The notes: generated by a model from the sequence alone, not told the origin. A stretch of 34,582 bases of DNA from Archangium sp. (GCA_016792935.1 JAEUJS010000376.1:1-34582), one strand, 5' to 3'; positions 7,977-15,578 are shown, counted from the stretch's first letter. Numbers and translations are program-made.

Positions 7977-8960
7977 TCAGAGCCAGCCGAGCTTCACGTA
8001 GCTCTCACCGCTGCGCACCAACGAGTCCCACACGGTTCGCTTCGGCGCGTAGCCGAGCACGCGTTTCGCTTTGTCGATGCGACACGTCCACCCGGGTGCG
8101 AGCAACTGACGCGCGAGCTTGCGGTTGAGCGGCAACTTCTTGCCGGTGGTGTTGGTGACGACGTCGGCTGCGTTGCCCAGAAAACTCAGCAGCAACTCAG
8201 GCACGACGACGATGCGCGCGTCGTACTTGAGCGACCTGGCAACCATCTGCATCAGCTCTTCGACGCTGTTGGTCTCATCACTCGCCGCGAAGAAGGCCTG
8301 ACCGATGGCTTCCTTCTTGTCGGCCTGCAGCAGCAGTTGATCGACGACATCTTCCACGTCGACGAACGAGAGCTTCCTTTCCGCGCCACCGATGCGGAGG
8401 ATGATGCCCTTCTTCACCAGCTTGAAGAAGGTGAGGTTCTCGTGATCGCCGGGCCCGATGATGCGCGCGGGCCGGCAGCTCGTGACCTCGAAGAGTGGCG
8501 AGTACGTGAACGCGATCGCTTCTCCCGCTGCCTTCGACTCGCCGTACCACTCTTGCGGATTGGGAGTGTCGTCCTCGACGCGCGGCACTCCTCCGATGGA
8601 AGGGCCGGTCGCGGCGAGCGAGCCCACGTTCACCAGCCGCGTGCACTTCGCCTTCACCATCGCCTCGCACACGTTGCGCGTGCCTTCGGCGTTGACCGTC
8701 ATGAATTCAGCGCGCGTTCCCGCTCGGCGAATGCCGGCGAGGTGAAAGACGGTGTGCACGCCTTCGAGCGCGGGACCGAGAGAGGCAGCGTCGGTGACGT
8801 CGCCATGGACGATGGTCGCGCCGGAGCCGTCCAGCGACTTGAAGTCGCTTCCCTTGCGCACCAGGCAGCGAACTTCGTCGCCACGCGCGACCAGTGCCCG
8901 AGCGAGCCACGCGCCCAGGAAGCCATTCGCGCCGGTGATCAAGATCCGTTTCGAGGTCAT
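7977..8960 (-). CDS. Extended SDR, NAD-dependent epimerase/dehydratase family
   Basis: A 327-residue oxidoreductase or epimerase of the extended short-chain dehydrogenase family. The N-terminal Rossmann motif TGANGFLG (9-16) binds NAD(P); HGDVTD, HLAG and the catalytic Tyr139/Lys143 (YGESK, with the VGS Ser upstream) are all present. The C-terminal half (ARIIGPGD, SFVDVEDVV) is typical of sugar-nucleotide epimerases, dihydroflavonol-reductase-like and 3-beta-HSD-like members; the substrate cannot be read from sequence. I choose the ATG at 8958-8960 (MTSKRILITG), the usual distance ahead of the Rossmann motif; an in-frame ATG at 9017 would add an unconvincing 19-residue tail. It lies on the same strand upstream of the kinase pair, but a candidate promoter separates them. 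Confidence 0.88.
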   Translation of the reverse strand: MTSKRILITGANGFLGAWLARALVARGDEVRCLVRKGSDFKSLDGSGATIVHGDVTDAASLGPALEGVHTVFHLAGIRRAGTRAEFMTVNAEGTRNVCEAMVKAKCTRLVNVGSLAATGPSIGGVPRVEDDTPNPQEWYGESKAAGEAIAFTYSPLFEVTSCRPARIIGPGDHENLTFFKLVKKGIILRIGGAERKLSFVDVEDVVDQLLLQADKKEAIGQAFFAASDETNSVEELMQMVARSLKYDARIVVVPELLLSFLGNAADVVTNTTGKKLPLNRKLARQLLAPGWTCRIDKAKRVLGYAPKRTVWDSLVRSGESYVKLGWL

Positions 8961-9116
8961 CTCCGAGCGAGTTTCCCTCGAAAAAACTGATCGAAGGGCT
9001 GTTTTTCCTCGGAACACCTGCTAGCAACCCGCTCTCGGTTTTCCCAAAAGGAAGCCGTAGATCGTCCCCGGGGAGGGGGCCTTTGAAGTCCACCGCAGTC
9101 CAAAAAAGGAAGAACG

Positions 9117-9392
9117 ATGGCCGCGAAGAAAGCAAAGAAGAAGTCCGCTCGTAAGCCCAGCGCAGCGTTCATGAAGGAGCTCACTCCTTCGGCGCAGCTC
9201 GCTGAGGTCGTTGGCGCGAAGCCGCTTCCGCGCACCCAGGTGATCAAGAAGCTCTGGGAGTACTTCAAGAAGAACAAGCTGAACGATGGTCAGACCATCA
9301 ACCTCGACGACAAGCTCAAGGCGGTCTACGGCAACAAGAAGACCATCAAGATGACTGAGGTCTCGAAGGCCTTCTCGCACCTGAAGGACTGA
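9117..9392 (+). CDS. SWIB/MDM2 domain protein
   Basis: A 91-residue basic protein consisting of a Lys-rich N-terminal tail (KKAKKKSARK) and one SWIB/MDM2 domain (about residues 20-90): LTPSAQLAEVVG, LPRTQVIKKLWEYFKKNKL, INLDDKLKAVYG and KMTEVSKAFSHL. In eukaryotes SWIB domains sit in chromatin-remodelling subunits; in bacteria they occur as small stand-alone or topoisomerase-fused proteins in chlamydiae and some myxobacteria, where a DNA- or nucleoid-related role is suspected rather than proven. The ATG has a good ribosome site (AAGGAAG). The gene is monocistronic: it is preceded by a 156-bp gap and followed within 30 bp by a strong terminator, which suggests high expression. Confidence 0.93.
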   Translation: MAAKKAKKKSARKPSAAFMKELTPSAQLAEVVGAKPLPRTQVIKKLWEYFKKNKLNDGQTINLDDKLKAVYGNKKTIKMTEVSKAFSHLKD

Positions 9393-9417
9393 TTTTCAGT
9401 TCGCCGGTGCAGGACTC

Positions 9418-9458
9418 AAGGGCTCGCTCCGGTCAAACGGGGCGGGCCCTTCGTTTTT
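9418..9458 (+). terminator. Rho-independent terminator after the SWIB gene
   Basis: A two-step hairpin: outer stem AAGGGC (9418-9423) with GCCCTT (9446-9451), a 2+2 internal loop, inner stem GCTCCG (9426-9431) with CGGGGC (9438-9443), a 6-base loop, then a T5 run at 9454-9458. It ends exactly where the convergent TetR gene stops (TAA at 9457-9459). Confidence 0.85.
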
Positions 9459-10119
9459 ACCGTGCGTCGAGTCGGAGGTAGCCGCGCACCAGCTTCATGA
9501 TCTCGCGCGTCAGCGTCTCGTCGTCGAGCGTCTCGGGGCGCGCGAGAATTCCGTCGTGCGTGAGCGAGTGGATCGCGTTGGTCAGCACGTGCGTGGCGAG
9601 ATCGAGATCGACGCCGGGCAGGCGCGACGCGTGTGGCTCCATCAGGCCGCGGAGGAAGGTCGACGTCGCACGCACGCGTTCGCTGAGTGCGGGGTAGCGG
9701 CCGAGAAACGGCATCGCCTCGAGGCCACGCTTCATGAGCGGGCCTTCGAGCTTCTGGAACGCGAGCACGCTGCGAATGGTGGTCTCGAACACCAGCTCGA
9801 GCGACGTGTCGGGCGTCAGCTCGCTGAACATCTTCAGGTGGAACTCGACCTCGCGTTGCGAGACGGTATCGATGAGCGCGGCCACCAGCGCGCCCTTGTC
9901 GGGGAAGTATTGGTACAGCGAACCGGGGCTGACTCCGGCGACGCGGGCGACCTGCTGCATCGAGAGGTTCTCGTACCCGCGCTCGACGAAAACGCGAGAC
10001 CCCGCCTCGAGGATGGCGTCGACCAGCACCCGTGCGCGGTTCTGCTGCGGAGATTTCCGGGGGCGGAGGCGTTCCGGGAGCGTGCTGACCTTCTTCGGCG
10101 AAACGCGAGTGGGCGCCAT
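9457..10119 (-). CDS. TetR/AcrR family transcriptional regulator
   Basis: A 220-residue repressor-type regulator. After a basic, Pro-rich N-terminal tail (about 1-28), the TetR DNA-binding domain spans about 29-80: ILEAGSRVFVERGYENLSM leads into the helix-turn-helix QQVARVAGVSPGSLYQYFPDK (54-75). The C-terminal ligand/dimer domain (about 90-220) is not assignable to a ligand class. It is divergent from the oxidoreductase gene starting at 10146, with only 26 bp between start codons; that gap carries a 15-bp imperfect palindrome at its exact centre, so autoregulation and control of the neighbour are likely. The codons of the basic tail may be part of the shared promoter if translation really starts further in. 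Confidence 0.92.
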   Translation of the reverse strand: MAPTRVSPKKVSTLPERLRPRKSPQQNRARVLVDAILEAGSRVFVERGYENLSMQQVARVAGVSPGSLYQYFPDKGALVAALIDTVSQREVEFHLKMFSELTPDTSLELVFETTIRSVLAFQKLEGPLMKRGLEAMPFLGRYPALSERVRATSTFLRGLMEPHASRLPGVDLDLATHVLTNAIHSLTHDGILARPETLDDETLTREIMKLVRGYLRLDAR

Positions 10120-10124
10120 GCGGT

Positions 10125-10139
10125 CACAGTTTTACCGTG
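10125..10139. promoter_or_regulatory. Candidate TetR operator between divergent genes
   Basis: CACAGT-TTT-ACCGTG is an imperfect palindrome of two 6-bp arms with a 3-bp centre and one mismatched pair. Its centre (10132) coincides with the midpoint of the 26-bp gap between the TetR ATG (10119) and the oxidoreductase ATG (10146). A repressor bound here would block both transcripts. Inferred from symmetry and location only. Confidence 0.4.
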
Positions 10140-10145
10140 TGGGGC

Positions 10146-11210
10146 ATGGCACGCATCGTCGTTCTCGGCGGGAGCGGTTTCCTCGGCTCACGGGTCGTAG
10201 AAGGACTGCGAAAGGCACAGGCAGACGTCTCGGTCGCGTCGCGCAAGTCGGCGGTGTCGGTCGATGCCACGAAGCCGGAGACGTTCAGCGCGTTGGAGCC
10301 GTTCGACGTGGTGGTCGATCTGAGCGACACGGTCTCGAATCCACCCGATGCGTTGATCGCGTGGTGTCTGGAGCGCGGCAAGACGGTCATCGAAGCGACC
10401 AGTGAAGCGCCGTGCGTCGAGCGACTGATGAAGCGTCACGCGGCTGAGTCGAAGGGACGCCTGATTCTCGGAGGAGGCATCTTCACCGGCGTCTCCAACC
10501 TGCTCGCCCAACACGTGGCGCGCGAAGTGGGGAAGGCCGAGAGCGTGACGCTCGGTGTGTCGTCGAGTCCGTTCAGTGGCTCGGGCAAGGGGACCATCGA
10601 GCTGATGCTGCGCGCGATGGAAGTGCCGGCGGTTCGCTACGAAAACGGCGCGCGCGTCGAGGAGCCGAAGATGCGCGGCGGTCCTCGGCTCGACTTCGGC
10701 GGCACCACGCGCTCGACCGGGTACATGTCGCTCGCCGAGCCGCCGATGCTTCACGCGTCGACGGGAGCGGCGAGGGTCGACGTGCTCTTCGCTCCGAAGC
10801 CAGGCTTCCTCGTGCCGGCGTTCATCGGGATGCCGCAGTGGCTGGTGAAGCAGAAGTGGTTCATGGCGTTCATGCGCGGCTACTTCACCGTGCTGCGGCG
10901 CGTGTTCTTGAAGTCGGTCGCGTCGTCGGTCGAGCTGGTCGTCACTGCGCGAGGTGGGGGGCGCGAGGTCACTCGCTGCGTGAAGGCCACTGACGGCATG
11001 GAAGCGGGAGGCTTCGCGCTCGCGGCGATGGCGGAGCAGGCCGCGCAGCGCTCCGACTGGACTGGCGTGAAGATGATCGATCAGGTGTGTTCGCTCGAGC
11101 CGGTGCTGCAGCGCGCGAATCAATTGGCGGGGACGCAGTTGATGACGGTGACTCCGGCGCTCGCAGCGTTGCCGGCCGGTCAGACAGCCGCGGCCCAGGA
11201 GGCGTCGTAG
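10146..11210 (+). CDS. Saccharopine dehydrogenase-like NAD(P)-binding oxidoreductase
   Basis: A 354-residue protein with an N-terminal Rossmann fold: ARIVVLGGSGFLGSRV (2-17), then a short NADP-binding region (VASRK) and a DVVVDLSDTV stretch where saccharopine-dehydrogenase-like proteins bind the cofactor. The middle (GGGIFTGVSNLLA) and the hydrophobic stretch GFLVPAFIGMPQWL match the saccharopine dehydrogenase-like oxidoreductase family, whose bacterial members are mostly uncharacterised. Ends in an Ala-rich tail. I prefer ATG 10146 (MARIVV); GTG 10137 in frame adds three residues but lies inside the palindrome. It is divergent from a TetR regulator and probably its target, as often seen for oxidoreductases responding to small hydrophobic ligands. 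True substrate unknown. Confidence 0.85.
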   Translation: MARIVVLGGSGFLGSRVVEGLRKAQADVSVASRKSAVSVDATKPETFSALEPFDVVVDLSDTVSNPPDALIAWCLERGKTVIEATSEAPCVERLMKRHAAESKGRLILGGGIFTGVSNLLAQHVAREVGKAESVTLGVSSSPFSGSGKGTIELMLRAMEVPAVRYENGARVEEPKMRGGPRLDFGGTTRSTGYMSLAEPPMLHASTGAARVDVLFAPKPGFLVPAFIGMPQWLVKQKWFMAFMRGYFTVLRRVFLKSVASSVELVVTARGGGREVTRCVKATDGMEAGGFALAAMAEQAAQRSDWTGVKMIDQVCSLEPVLQRANQLAGTQLMTVTPALAALPAGQTAAAQEAS

Positions 11211-11260
11211 CCGCGACGCGACGCCGTCGGGTGAGGGGAAGTTCGTGACAGACTGCGCTC

Positions 11261-11836
11261 GTGTTGGTCGCGCTCGTCGCCGTGCTGCTTTCCCAGGACC
11301 CCGATGCCGTGAGCGGAGGTCTCGCTCGCGCGAAGACCGTCGAGAAGTGCGTGTCGATCTACACGCCAGCGAAGAAGACGTTCCCGACGGCGTACATCCG
11401 CGGAGTGAGCGTCGAAGCCGCCGACTGTACGCGCCGCGTAATGAACGCTGAGCTCGACACGGTCTTGGTGCCGCTCAAGAAATCCGACGCGCCACGCTTC
11501 AAGCTCGGCATGCAGGCGCAGGCTTCCTTCAACACCGCAGTGAAGAAGTACTGCGGCCGTTGGGAACGTTGGTACGCCGACTGCTGCTCGACGTGCTCGT
11601 TCACCGAGCAGCCGGAGTGCGAGATGGACTTCCACGCCGCACGGCTGACGCTGCTCAAGGCGGTGGGCGATGAAGGTGCTGCGAAGCGCGAGCGCACGAC
11701 GAAGGACTTCTCCGAGTTCGCGACGCAGTGGTGCCAGTTCCTCGGCGATACCAGCGACACGTGCGCTTCCCGCGTGCTCGGCGTGCTCGAGCATGGGCAA
11801 CGTGATGACGGTAGAGAGTTGAAGTGCGGCAAATGA
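11261..11836 (+). CDS. Exported Cys-containing hypothetical protein
   Basis: A 191-residue protein with a short hydrophobic N-terminus (MLVALVAVLLSQ) that is a plausible signal peptide cleaved before the acidic DPDAV segment. The mature part holds several Cys (EKC, DCTRR, KKYC, DCCSTC, ECEMD, QWC, DTCAS, KCGK), an even-looking set consistent with disulfides in the periplasm. No recognised domain. The start is GTG 11261; upstream in-frame reading is closed by a stop at about 11246. Its TGA overlaps the ATG of the amidotransferase (ATGA at 11833-11836), so the two are translationally coupled although one appears exported and the other cytosolic. Confidence 0.72.
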   Translation: MLVALVAVLLSQDPDAVSGGLARAKTVEKCVSIYTPAKKTFPTAYIRGVSVEAADCTRRVMNAELDTVLVPLKKSDAPRFKLGMQAQASFNTAVKKYCGRWERWYADCCSTCSFTEQPECEMDFHAARLTLLKAVGDEGAAKRERTTKDFSEFATQWCQFLGDTSDTCASRVLGVLEHGQRDDGRELKCGK

Positions 11837-12513
11837 AGAAGCGCGTGTTGTTGCTCAAGCCCGGAGTCGCGAGCTCGCGAGCGCTGCTCGGCGACTACGA
11901 GGTGTGGTTCTCGCGTGCCGCTGCTGCCGAGATGACGCCGGTCGAATTGCACGCGGGAGAGACGCCTCCGGCTGCGAAGAGCTGCGACGCGGTGATCATG
12001 ACGGGCTCTCCGCTGACGGTGACGGGAGAGCCCACGGACTGGATGAAGCGCGCTGCCGACTATTTGATCGAGACGGCAGAGCAGGGGACTCCGGTGCTCG
12101 GCGTGTGCTTCGGGCATCAGCTGCTCGCATGGCGTCATGGTGCACGCGTCGTCGTGAATCCGCGCGGGCGTGAGCTGGGCACGGTGGACGTGAAGGTGAC
12201 TGCCGCGGGTTCAAGCGACTCGTTGCTCAGCGCGTTTCCGTCGACGTTCGACGTGCAGGCGACGCACTACGACGAAGTGATCGACGCTCCGGCTTCGTTG
12301 ACGGTGCTGGCGACGAACTCGCACAGCGCGGTGCAGGCGTTTCGTGCCGGGCCTCGCACCTGGGGCGTGCAGTTCCACCCGGAGATGGATCGCGCCTCGA
12401 TTCAGTACTGCATCGATGACGCGAAGACACTGGCGGTCGATCGTGAACGTGCGGTGGCGCGCGAGACTCCGTTTGGGTCTTCGTTGCTGCGTCGATTTCT
12501 GGAGCTCACATGA
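11833..12513 (+). CDS. Class I glutamine amidotransferase-like protein
   Basis: A 226-residue stand-alone class I amidotransferase (GuaA-type fold) predicted to release ammonia from glutamine or cleave a gamma-glutamyl amide. The triad is complete: nucleophile Cys92 in GVCFGHQ, with His182 and Glu184 in FHPEM. Other family marks are the oxyanion-region MTGSPLTV (56-63) and HYDEV (145-149). The acceptor domain found in true GMP synthetases is absent, so it could act on free substrates or with an unknown partner, as in the gamma-glutamyl-GABA hydrolase or YLR126C-like groups. Start ATG 11833 overlaps the previous stop; the gene's own TGA overlaps the start of the next lipoprotein (ATGA at 12510-12513), forming a tightly packed unit. 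Confidence 0.9.
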   Translation: MKKRVLLLKPGVASSRALLGDYEVWFSRAAAAEMTPVELHAGETPPAAKSCDAVIMTGSPLTVTGEPTDWMKRAADYLIETAEQGTPVLGVCFGHQLLAWRHGARVVVNPRGRELGTVDVKVTAAGSSDSLLSAFPSTFDVQATHYDEVIDAPASLTVLATNSHSAVQAFRAGPRTWGVQFHPEMDRASIQYCIDDAKTLAVDRERAVARETPFGSSLLRRFLELT

Positions 12514-12752
12514 GTCGCTTCAGCCTGACCGTCTTCATCCTGCTCAGCGCCTGCGGCCGGACGACACGCTCGCCTGACGCTGGCGCGGTCACACTCGACG
12601 TCGAGGTGCGCGCGTTCTGCTTCGACGCTGGTTGTTCGCTCGACCGCTTCGATGAGGCGAGCCTGGCGCTCGGCGCTGGGCTCCTCGGGAAGGTGCCCCA
12701 GCCCTTTGCCGTCACCACCTGTGGGAACGAGGTCCGTGCGCCACCGTCTTGA
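12510..12752 (+). CDS. Small lipoprotein, N-terminal part of a probable frameshifted gene
   Basis: Eighty residues: signal peptide with lipobox LLSAC (Cys15), then a mature segment (DAGAVTLDVEV, Cys pair in AFCFDAGC) that ends abruptly after TTCGNEVRAPPS. Translation is coupled to the amidotransferase through an ATGA overlap. The next reading frame on the same strand opens with its TTG exactly over this stop (TTGA at 12749-12752) and carries equally GC3-biased coding sequence for another 101 residues without a signal peptide or a ribosome site. The simplest reading is one lipoprotein of about 181 residues broken by the loss of one base near 12745-12750, either in the organism or by sequencing error. 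Confidence 0.6.
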   Translation: MSRFSLTVFILLSACGRTTRSPDAGAVTLDVEVRAFCFDAGCSLDRFDEASLALGAGLLGKVPQPFAVTTCGNEVRAPPS

Positions 12753-13054
12753 CCCGTCGAGTCGTCGTCTTCGCGGCGGACGGAGGGGCGCGCAGCGCCG
12801 TCGACTACGGGATCTTCTGGCGAGCCATCAGCGTCCCGCGTGTCTCGAACGCCGATGCGCTCTATGTGCTCGCTCGCGACACCACGGTGGTCGAGGTTGA
12901 ATCCGATGTCGTCGTCGACGCAGGCGTGGAGTCGACCACCTACCGCTACGCCTTCGCCGATGATCCGACGATTGGCGTTGAGGAAGTGCATCGCGTGCGG
13001 ACCAGTACGGCCGACGTCGTCCATCAGTGGTGGCTGTATTGCCCGGGCTATTGA
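12749..13054 (+). pseudogene. C-terminal part of the frameshifted lipoprotein gene
   Basis: A 101-residue continuation in the -1 frame relative to the lipoprotein upstream. It starts only at a TTG that overlaps the previous stop, has no recognisable ribosome site, and looks like the middle and end of a beta-rich domain (VVVFAADGG, VVEVESDVVVDAG, VHQWWLYCPGY). The single Cys near the end could pair with Cys of the N-terminal half. No family recognised. If it is a true separate gene it would depend on termination-reinitiation. Its end overlaps the convergent secretin-N gene by 7 bp. Confidence 0.5.
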
Positions 13055-13476
13055 GCGCGCGGCTTCAGGACGAACTGCTGCGTCGTGCCGTCTCGCATCT
13101 TCGCCTTCGCATGCACTTCGCCGTTGGTCTCGGTGACCTCGAGAATTTCGGCGACGTCGTCGGGCAAGGTCAGCGTCTGCGTCTCGATTCGCTTCCCTTT
13201 CGGACTGGGCGCCGTCGAGCCACGCGCGGCGATGACGACTCGAATCGGAAACACGATGCGCTCGCCGTTCGGCCGCCACGCGATGAACGTCGAAGCGCCT
13301 TCGCTGCGCGCGATGAACTCCGCGACGCCGTCATCGAAGGTGCGCACCTCGTAGACGCTCGCTGAGACCGCGATGCGCTGGATGGGGCCGAGCTTGATGG
13401 TGCGGTGCTCTCCGATGCCGAGCGTGAGCGAAGTCGGAACTTGAGCGGTCATCAGCGCGAGTGTGAGCACCAGCAT
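13048..13476 (-). CDS. Exported secretin/pilus-assembly N-domain-like protein
   Basis: A 142-residue protein with an N-terminal signal-like segment (MLVLTLALMTAQ) and one domain resembling the T2SS/T3SS pilus N-terminal domain found at the front of CpaC/RcpA-type secretins: LTLGIGEHRTIKLGPIQRIAVS, then VYEVRTFDDGVAEFIA, then a Gly/Thr strand turn (GASTFIAW). A second small segment (TLTLPDDVAEILEV) follows. With no secretin barrel, it would be a free periplasmic module. It lies 10 bp downstream of the ECF sigma gene on the same strand and may be read with it. Assignment to the pilus-N family is by pattern only. Confidence 0.65.
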   Translation of the reverse strand: MLVLTLALMTAQVPTSLTLGIGEHRTIKLGPIQRIAVSASVYEVRTFDDGVAEFIARSEGASTFIAWRPNGERIVFPIRVVIAARGSTAPSPKGKRIETQTLTLPDDVAEILEVTETNGEVHAKAKMRDGTTQQFVLKPRAQ

Positions 13477-13486
13477 GGGCCGAAGG

Positions 13487-14719
13487 CTACTTCTGCTCGG
13501 ACAGTTGCGCAGCGCGGAGCAACAGGAAGTCTCGCTCGGCCGTACTCGCCGTGAGCTGCGCCGCTCGACGGAAGGCGGTGGCGGCGGCGGCGTTGTCTCC
13601 GCGTCGCTGCAGCAGGTGACCGCGCGCCGCGATGATCCGGTAGTGCTCGGTGGTCTCGATCAACAAGAGCAGGTGCAGGCCGGCATCGGGCCCCTCGACC
13701 ATCGCCACGGCGATCGCGTGGTTGAGCGCGACCATCGGGCTCGAGTCGAGCTTCAGCAACACCGCGTAGAGCGCGACGATCTGCGCCCAGTCGGTCTTCT
13801 TCGTCGACTCCGCTTCGTCGTGGAGCGACGCGATCGCCGCCTGCAATTGATACGGCCCGACGGCGCGTTGTCCGAACGCCGACTCGATCAGCGTGGTGCC
13901 TTCGAGGATCTGCGAGCGGTTCCACTTAGAGCGATCCTGCTCGTCGAGCGGAATGAGCGCTCCGTGTGCACCCGTGCGTGCGTCACGCCGTGCGTCGGTC
14001 AGCAACATCAGCGCGACGAGCCCCATGACCTCGGGTTCTCCCGGCATCGAGCGACGCAGCAGGCGGCCGAGCCGAATCGCTTCAGTCGAAAGATCCGCGC
14101 GCACGACCGCGCTCCCCGACGTCGCTGCGTAGCCTTCGCTGAAGATCAAATAGATGACGCGCATCACGGCAGCGAGCCGCTCGCGCCGCTGTGCGCTCGT
14201 GAGCTCGCTGCTGACGAGCCCAGCGTCCTTCACCGTCTGACGCGCGCGAGAAAGTCGCTGCGCCATCGTCGTTTCGGGAACGAGAAACGCACGGGCGATC
14301 TCGGCGGTGGTGAGACCTCCGACGGCGCGCAGCGTGAGCGCCACGGCTGACGCGGTCGAGAGCGAAGGCTGGCAACAGTGGAACAACAGCTCGAGTGAAT
14401 CGTCGCGCTCGACGGCGAGATCGTCATCGGCGGCGAGCGCGAGCTGTTCTTCGGCGGGGATCATCGAGACGACGATCTCCTCGCGCAGGCGACGTTGGGT
14501 CTCGCTTCGCACGGAGTCGGTGATGCGCCGGTTGGCGACGTGAATCAGCCAAGCGCGCGGCTCAGTCGGCATGCCGCTGCGAGGCCATTGGTTGGACGCG
14601 GCGATGAGTGCTTCCTGCACCGCGTCTTCACACGCCTGGAGATCGCGAAACCGCCGCACCAACGCGCCGAGCACGACCGGCGCGAGGTCCTTGAGCAGCT
14701 GTTGCGTCTCCACATCCAT
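13487..14719 (-). CDS. ECF42-type RNA polymerase sigma factor with C-terminal extension
   Basis: A 410-residue sigma factor: sigma-2 region (about 10-80; RRFRDLQACEDAVQEALIAA and PRAWLIHVANRRITD), sigma-4 region (about 125-175; LTTAEIARAFLVPETTMAQRLSRAR) and a helical, TPR-like C-terminal extension of about 230 residues (DUF6596 type: RVIYLIFSEGY, then LEGTTLIE, LNHAIAVAMV, and a final repeat ending RDFLLLRAAQL). This layout defines the ECF42 group, which lacks a classical anti-sigma factor and is genomically tied to DGPF-domain proteins; the extension is thought to control activity. Its start overlaps the DGPF gene stop by one base (TGATG), so the association holds here. ECF42 factors usually activate the operon that encodes them. 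Confidence 0.92.
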   Translation of the reverse strand: MDVETQQLLKDLAPVVLGALVRRFRDLQACEDAVQEALIAASNQWPRSGMPTEPRAWLIHVANRRITDSVRSETQRRLREEIVVSMIPAEEQLALAADDDLAVERDDSLELLFHCCQPSLSTASAVALTLRAVGGLTTAEIARAFLVPETTMAQRLSRARQTVKDAGLVSSELTSAQRRERLAAVMRVIYLIFSEGYAATSGSAVVRADLSTEAIRLGRLLRRSMPGEPEVMGLVALMLLTDARRDARTGAHGALIPLDEQDRSKWNRSQILEGTTLIESAFGQRAVGPYQLQAAIASLHDEAESTKKTDWAQIVALYAVLLKLDSSPMVALNHAIAVAMVEGPDAGLHLLLLIETTEHYRIIAARGHLLQRRGDNAAAATAFRRAAQLTASTAERDFLLLRAAQLSEQK

Positions 14720-15105
14720 CAGGTCGGAGGCGCGCTCATCACCTGGCGGATCTCGATCGGAATGCTCATCGGCTTTCCGCCCGGGCCCGGAGCCGCCGAC
14801 GCTTCAGCCGCGACGGCGTACGCGCGCTTCTCGTCCTCGACGTCGATGATCCAGAAGCCGACGAGGAACTCTTTGCTCTCGGGAAAGACGCCATCGGTCA
14901 CGGGTTGCTTGTCGGGACCCGCGCGCACGATCTTCGCGGCTTCAGGGTGCGCGAGACCTTCGGCGCTGACGAGCTCCCCGTTCTTCGCGAGCTTTTCCGC
15001 GAAGGTCTTCATGAACTCGATGTGCGCCATGATGTCGGCCTTGGCCCACGACATCATCTGGTACGGCTGCTTTCCGGGGTGATGCATCATCATCATGAAC
15101 TTCAT
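14719..15105 (-). CDS. YCII-related DGPF-domain protein
   Basis: A 128-residue protein of the YCII/DGPF family: KFMMMMHHPG at the start, a helix (MAHIEFMKTFAEKLAKNGELV), the family core G-LAHPE and TDGVFPESKEFLVGFWIIDV (around 70-93), and a terminal PIEIRQVM strand. In this variant the DGPF tetrapeptide reads DGVF. Related proteins are small dimeric alpha/beta-barrel folds, possibly ligand binders or isomerases, with unproven activity; they partner ECF41/42 sigma factors. It is sandwiched between a VOC protein (3-bp gap upstream) and the sigma gene (1-bp overlap downstream), all in one operon. Confidence 0.9.
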   Translation of the reverse strand: MKFMMMMHHPGKQPYQMMSWAKADIMAHIEFMKTFAEKLAKNGELVSAEGLAHPEAAKIVRAGPDKQPVTDGVFPESKEFLVGFWIIDVEDEKRAYAVAAEASAAPGPGGKPMSIPIEIRQVMSAPPT

Positions 15106-15108
15106 CGC

Positions 15109-15543
15109 TCAGCCCTCCCTGGCGGCGCGCTCGAGGGTGGCGACGTCGATCTTCTTCATCTTCAACATCGCCTGCAGCGCCTTCGGGTTGCTGATCAGCC
15201 GCCCCAGCGCGCGCGGAATGATCTGCCAGCTGACGCCGAACTTGTCCTTCAGCCAGCCGCACTGTGATTCCTTGCCGCCGTCCTTCGTCAGCGCGTCCCA
15301 GTAGCGATCGACCTCAGCCTGATCTTCGCAGTCGACGAAGAGCGAGACCGCGTCGGTGAACGGCTGCTCTCCGCGCTTGCCGTTGAGCGCGATGAAGCGC
15401 TGACCGAAGAGCTCGAAGGTGGTGGTCATCGGGTTGACGTCGAGCACCGTCGCTGACGGGAACACCGACGCGTAGAACTTCGCGGCCTCTTCGGCCTTGC
15501 TCCCTTCGAACCACAGAAACGTCGTGATCTTCTGAGTTTGCAT
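15109..15543 (-). CDS. VOC-family protein, PhnB/3-dmu-9-3-mt type
   Basis: A 144-residue vicinal-oxygen-chelate fold protein of the PhnB-like group. Seen: ITTFLWFEGSKAEEAAKFYASVF at the start, FELFGQRFIALNG, DAVSLFVDCEDQAEVDRYW, GWLKDKFGVSWQIIP, and a final helix pair (MLKMKKIDVATLERA). This subfamily is common in soil bacteria as a small metal-binding or resistance-like protein without an assigned substrate. First gene of the ECF42 operon. Its ATG has a strong ribosome site (GAAGGAG) and a small hairpin lies just upstream in the leader. Confidence 0.9.
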   Translation of the reverse strand: MQTQKITTFLWFEGSKAEEAAKFYASVFPSATVLDVNPMTTTFELFGQRFIALNGKRGEQPFTDAVSLFVDCEDQAEVDRYWDALTKDGGKESQCGWLKDKFGVSWQIIPRALGRLISNPKALQAMLKMKKIDVATLERAAREG

Positions 15544-15562
15544 GTGCGGCTCCTTCGGGTGA

Positions 15563-15578
15563 GGCGCTTCTGAGCGCC
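15563..15578 (-). other. Leader hairpin upstream of the ECF42 operon
   Basis: GGCGCT and AGCGCC form a perfect 6-bp stem with a 4-base loop, about 20 bases upstream of the VOC-protein start in a 70-bp gap. There is no T-run, so it is unlikely to terminate the upstream glycosidase transcript; it may be a leader structure or part of a promoter. I could not find a clear ECF42-type -35/-10 pair. Confidence 0.3.

Noticed and set aside
11221..11245. GGGTGAGGGGAAG as a third copy of the REP-like element.
   Set aside because: Similarity is limited to a GC-rich stretch of about ten bases with several mismatches.
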